A stretch of 64,000 bases of DNA from contig JAIXYN010000058.1 in assembly GCA_027490195.1 (NCBI GenBank), positions 62,001 to 126,000 on the forward strand, given 5' to 3'. The stretch's first letter is position 1. The number at the start of each line of letters is the position of its first letter. A program made the translations under genes and the position numbers. The notes beneath the pieces were generated by a model. That model was not told where the DNA came from. It saw only the letters and a program-made list of their open reading frames with translations, and searched no databases. Below are positions 61,406 to 64,000 of this stretch, piece after piece. This DNA is from Verrucomicrobiaceae bacterium. GTDB taxonomy: Bacteria > Verrucomicrobiota > Verrucomicrobiia > Verrucomicrobiales > Verrucomicrobiaceae.

Positions 61406-62773
61406 TTACGAGTAGGAGGACTCCACCCGTTTTGCCACGTCCTTGTAGCCGTAGTCGGCGTTGTAGATTTCCTTCAGCGCATCCAGGCTTCCCGCCTTGT
61501 CGCCCATCTTTTCCAGCACGTTGGCCAGCTCATAGAGCACTTCCTTTTTGGTGGCGTCCATGACGAGCAGCTCCTTGGAGGCATCCATGAACGAAGTCTT
61601 GGCCAGATCGTTCATGTTCTTGCGCTCAAAGCAGCGTCCCAGCATAAGGATCGCCTTGATGCGCAGGTTCGGGCTCGACTTCGCCTGCTGGAGCTCAGGG
61701 AGCGCCTCACCAAACATGCCAGCGTTAAAGTAAGCCTGGCCCAGCTCATAGCGCAGTGCTTTGTCAGTCGGGTTGCGGTCCACTCGGGTCTTGGCTTCGC
61801 TGATCACGACACTGGCACGCTGGCGGCGGATTTCGGCCAGCTGAGCGCGCTTGTCATCAATGTCGGGCGCATCGGGATCGGTTTCGATTTCACGCTCGTA
61901 ATCCGCAATCTTCTGGTCCTGCACCTTGTCTCGCAGGATCTCCACCTTGCGCTGAAGCGCGACGTCACCTGTGTTCAGCGTGAGGGCGTAATCGTAGAAC
62001 ATCAGTGCAGTCTCAAGGTGGCCGAGACGCTCGTACAGATCCGACATGCGTTTGACGACGGCGATGTTCGTCTGATCAGCGTTGTACAGATTGATGGCTT
62101 TCTCGAGGGCCTGGTCCATCTGATCCTGCGTCATGCCTTGACGGGATTCCATTTCCAGGTCGATGGCCTCGCTGGAGTTCTTCATCGCATCCTTGAAATT
62201 GGACGAGCCCCAGCCCTGATTTTTGATGGAACCTTGCGCGGCTGCATTCTTTTCGCCCTGCGTGGCTTCCATGTCACGTGGGTTGACCTTCAAGATCGCA
62301 TTGTAGGTGGCAGCGGCTTTTTCTGGCAGACCCACCGCCATGTAGTGCTGCGCCAGCTTGTGCATGTTTTTGGTGTTCTCAGGATGCCCGCCGCGGATGG
62401 TCTCCAGAGCAAACGATGCCAGTTCCGGGAACTGCAGCTTCATCGCCAGATCAAAGAGCTGCTCATTCGCGTTGAGATTGAAAGGGTCCTTGCGGAACAC
62501 GTTTTCTTCCATGTCGGCGATGGTCTCAACCGGCTCTTTTTTGGAGCTGGGCTTGAAACCACCCAGGCCGAAGCTGAACTTTTTGCCACTGCCGGCGACT
62601 TCACCTTCAGCGCTGCGCAGCAGCTTGCGGCCATCCAGAAATCCGACGTTGGCTGTCACGATGGGCAGAACTTGGTCGATCACGTAATCCCAGTTTTTCC
62701 GCTCAGCGGAAATGAGGGCTTTTTTCCAAAGGGCTTGATACTTGGGGTCGAGTTCGGCTTCCTGAACGATCAT
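61406..62773 (-). CDS. TPR-repeat protein
   Basis: A 455-residue soluble protein without a signal. Tetratricopeptide-like helical repeats occur throughout, such as HYMAVGLPEKAAATYNAIL, DLYERLGHLETALMFYDYAL and RYELGQAYFNAGMFGEALP. A basic-to-acidic linker with DPDAPDIDDKRAQLAEI interrupts them. It is likely a cytoplasmic scaffold. The ATG at 62773 is used. It follows a tiny membrane-protein gene by 44 bases and ends at a strong terminator, so the two probably form one transcript. Confidence 0.85.
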   Translation of the reverse strand: MIVQEAELDPKYQALWKKALISAERKNWDYVIDQVLPIVTANVGFLDGRKLLRSAEGEVAGSGKKFSFGLGGFKPSSKKEPVETIADMEENVFRKDPFNLNANEQLFDLAMKLQFPELASFALETIRGGHPENTKNMHKLAQHYMAVGLPEKAAATYNAILKVNPRDMEATQGEKNAAAQGSIKNQGWGSSNFKDAMKNSSEAIDLEMESRQGMTQDQMDQALEKAINLYNADQTNIAVVKRMSDLYERLGHLETALMFYDYALTLNTGDVALQRKVEILRDKVQDQKIADYEREIETDPDAPDIDDKRAQLAEIRRQRASVVISEAKTRVDRNPTDKALRYELGQAYFNAGMFGEALPELQQAKSSPNLRIKAILMLGRCFERKNMNDLAKTSFMDASKELLVMDATKKEVLYELANVLEKMGDKAGSLDALKEIYNADYGYKDVAKRVESSYS

Positions 62774-62817
62774 AATGCTGGGTGTTCTTGACGTGTTTGA
62801 ATGTAAGTGGGCGGCGG

Positions 62818-62979
62818 TTATTTCTTCCCGCCGCCAAACCATGCGGCAATGCCACGCAGCTCCGCTCCCGTTCCTTCCGTCAGGCCCTTCATGCTGAATC
62901 CGTGCTCAAAGAGCACCATCCAGACAAAAGTAGCGACGAGGAAAGCGAGGGTCCAGAGGACTTTGGAGAGAATGCGCAT
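62818..62979 (-). CDS. 53-residue single-pass membrane protein
   Basis: ATG at 62979 to TAA at 62818. The sequence begins MRILSKVLWTLAFLVA; one membrane helix spans about residues 8-25. The soluble tail reads GLTEGTGAELRGIAAW and ends in GGGKK. It is short but has a coding-like third-position bias by eye and sits 44 bases upstream of the TPR gene on the same strand. It may anchor or partner the TPR protein. No family is recognised. Confidence 0.55.
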   Translation of the reverse strand: MRILSKVLWTLAFLVATFVWMVLFEHGFSMKGLTEGTGAELRGIAAWFGGGKK

Positions 62980-63060
62980 GCCAGAATTTTGAATACTCTA
63001 TGAAGAAAAGGGGGGCATCGTCCAGCACGGAGTTGCTCAGATGAAAAATGGCAGGCGGCT

Positions 63061-64000
63061 TCATTCCTTTTCAAACAGCAGCCGCAGACTGTTCAGACAC
63101 ACCACCACCGTGCTGCCCTCATGCGTCAAAACACCCAAGGTGAGTGGTACGATGCCGAACAGTGACGCCACCGCCATGACCACCACACTGCCGAGGGAAA
63201 TGATCAGGTTCTGCTGAATGATGCGCCGCGCCCGCTGGCTGATCCGCCTTGCGGAGAGCAGTTTTTCGATCTTGTCCTGCATCAGCACCACGTCGCTCTG
63301 CTCCAGAGCGGCGTCGCTGCCACGCGCCCCCATGGCCACGGAGACGTAGGCTGCCGCCAGACTCGGCGCGTCGTTCACGCCATCCCCGATCATCGCCACC
63401 TTGTGGCCCGCCAGCGTCAGTTCGCGGATCGCAGCCACCTTGTCCTCTGGGTGCAAACCCGCGCGCACTTCGGAAATGCCGAGTTTCTCCCCCACCTCAA
63501 TCGCCGCCGCTCGGCGGTCACCCGTCAGCATGATCGTGCGCACGCCTTCGGCGGCCAGCTTTTCCAGCACGGCCCGGCTGCCGGCGCGGATTTCATCCTT
63601 GAGCAGCACCCGGCCCACGATCTGCTCATGCAGCACCCAGACCTCGCTGAAACCCAGCGGCGCATCCGGCACACCCGCCAGCACCTCTCCCAAAGCGCTG
63701 TCTTTGACGAGTTCGCGTCGTCCCACGTAGCTCAGCCCTTCAGCCGTGCGCCCACGCAGACCCTGGCCGGTGATCGACTGAAACTCCGCCAGTTTTTCTA
63801 CCACGATTCCCTGCGCCTGTGCGAATTGCGTGATCGATCGCGCGATGGGATGGTTCGAATTCGCCTCCAGGCTCGCGGCGATTCGCAGCACATCCTGCTC
63901 CCGGCCGGCGGGAAAGCTTTCGATCTTCGTCACCTTCAGTTCGCCTTCCGTGAGCGTCCCCGTCTTGTCCATCGCGATGACATCCACCTCCGCCAGCTTT
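63061..64000 (-). CDS. P1B-type heavy-metal ATPase, C-terminal half (5' end outside window)
   Basis: The frame is open to the window edge, so the N-terminus, the first six membrane helices and the CPx/SPC motif are not visible. The 312 residues seen include DKTGTLT (phosphorylation), SNHPIA (the P1B HP signature), TGDRRAA, GDGVNDAPSLAAA (hinge) and the last two membrane helices. HEGSTVVVCLNSLRLL in the final helix matches the HEG[GS]T motif reported for the P1B-4 group, which exports Co, Zn or Fe(II). Transport direction and metal are inferred from family only. Confidence 0.88.
   Translation of the reverse strand, partial: KLAEVDVIAMDKTGTLTEGELKVTKIESFPAGREQDVLRIAASLEANSNHPIARSITQFAQAQGIVVEKLAEFQSITGQGLRGRTAEGLSYVGRRELVKDSALGEVLAGVPDAPLGFSEVWVLHEQIVGRVLLKDEIRAGSRAVLEKLAAEGVRTIMLTGDRRAAAIEVGEKLGISEVRAGLHPEDKVAAIRELTLAGHKVAMIGDGVNDAPSLAAAYVSVAMGARGSDAALEQSDVVLMQDKIEKLLSARRISQRARRIIQQNLIISLGSVVVMAVASLFGIVPLTLGVLTHEGSTVVVCLNSLRLLFEKE

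Noticed and set aside
61364-62791. 475-codon plus-strand frame opposite the TPR gene
   Set aside because: Antisense to clear TPR repeats and it begins inside the terminator hairpin.
1-64000. tRNA, rRNA, integrase or attachment sites
   Set aside because: No cloverleaf, rRNA-like segment, integrase or transposase frame was found by inspection. A tRNA or profile search could overturn this.

Overview
The window is GC-rich bacterial chromosome, most likely from Verrucomicrobiota (Verrucomicrobiales, Prosthecobacter-like), with Planctomycetota as the alternative. This is an inference from gene content: DUF1501, DUF1549/DUF1553, DUF1592 and DUF1552 proteins, Planctomycete-type cytochrome c domains (PSCyt1), three ThuA-fold proteins, DUF1080 and SLA1-type (SHD1) domains, many secreted Tat or Sec proteins, and start codons that mostly lack a Shine-Dalgarno sequence. 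No rRNA, tRNA, CRISPR array, phage gene or transposase was recognised.

Layout. 1-4.6 kb: end of a DUF1990 gene coupled to a YndJ-like membrane protein, then a minus-strand set of an RCK potassium channel, an NDH-2 fused to cyclic-nucleotide and CBS domains, and a DUF2442 protein. 4.7-19.7 kb: a long plus-strand run of secreted and catabolic genes (ThuA proteins, sialidase-like and GH-like propellers, Gfo/Idh/MocA oxidoreductase, hydroxyisobutyrate-dehydrogenase-like enzyme, MFS transporter, two ceramidase-like enzymes, SDR, FAH-family enzyme), closed by a strong terminator at 19675. It contains two decayed genes: a CBS-domain pseudogene (6920-7278) and a truncated amidohydrolase (10349-10549). 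19.7-26.8 kb: a minus-strand cluster headed by a PAS-AraC regulator, with an amidohydrolase, a DUF6807 protein and a 1312-residue protein ending in an azurin-like copper domain.

26.8-32.7 kb: DUF1501 protein, ExbB, ExbD, a large TPR protein and a small cysteine-rich secreted protein. 32.8-41 kb: DUF1592 and DUF1552 genes with an unrelated lipoprotein gene inserted between them, and a convergent PSCyt1-DUF1549-DUF1553 gene. 41-44 kb: a membrane-anchored kinase-like protein, proC, a repeat-rich spacer and a small membrane protein. 44.1-48.9 kb: the main defence candidate, a single 1587-residue protein with winged-helix-like, TIR, NACHT, pentapeptide and fourteen WD40 repeats. 49-64 kb: sulfite reductase, a coiled-coil lipoprotein, a PSCyt1-SHD1 protein next to an SHD1-cyclase-fold protein, an AlkC-type glycosylase, DUF1080 protein, aminotransferase, hypotheticals, zinc carboxypeptidase-like protein, sialate O-acetylesterase, TerC, a TPR protein with a tiny membrane protein, and the end of a P1B-type metal ATPase.

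Several short palindromic repeats recur, two of them inside coding sequence (39604-39622 and 47881-47900) where they encode similar short linker peptides. They suggest an active or once active REP-like family. The best leads for new biology are the TIR-NACHT-WD40 protein with its repeat-flanked promoter, the regulated NDH-2 fusion beside the channel, the azurin-tailed giant, and the paired SHD1 genes.
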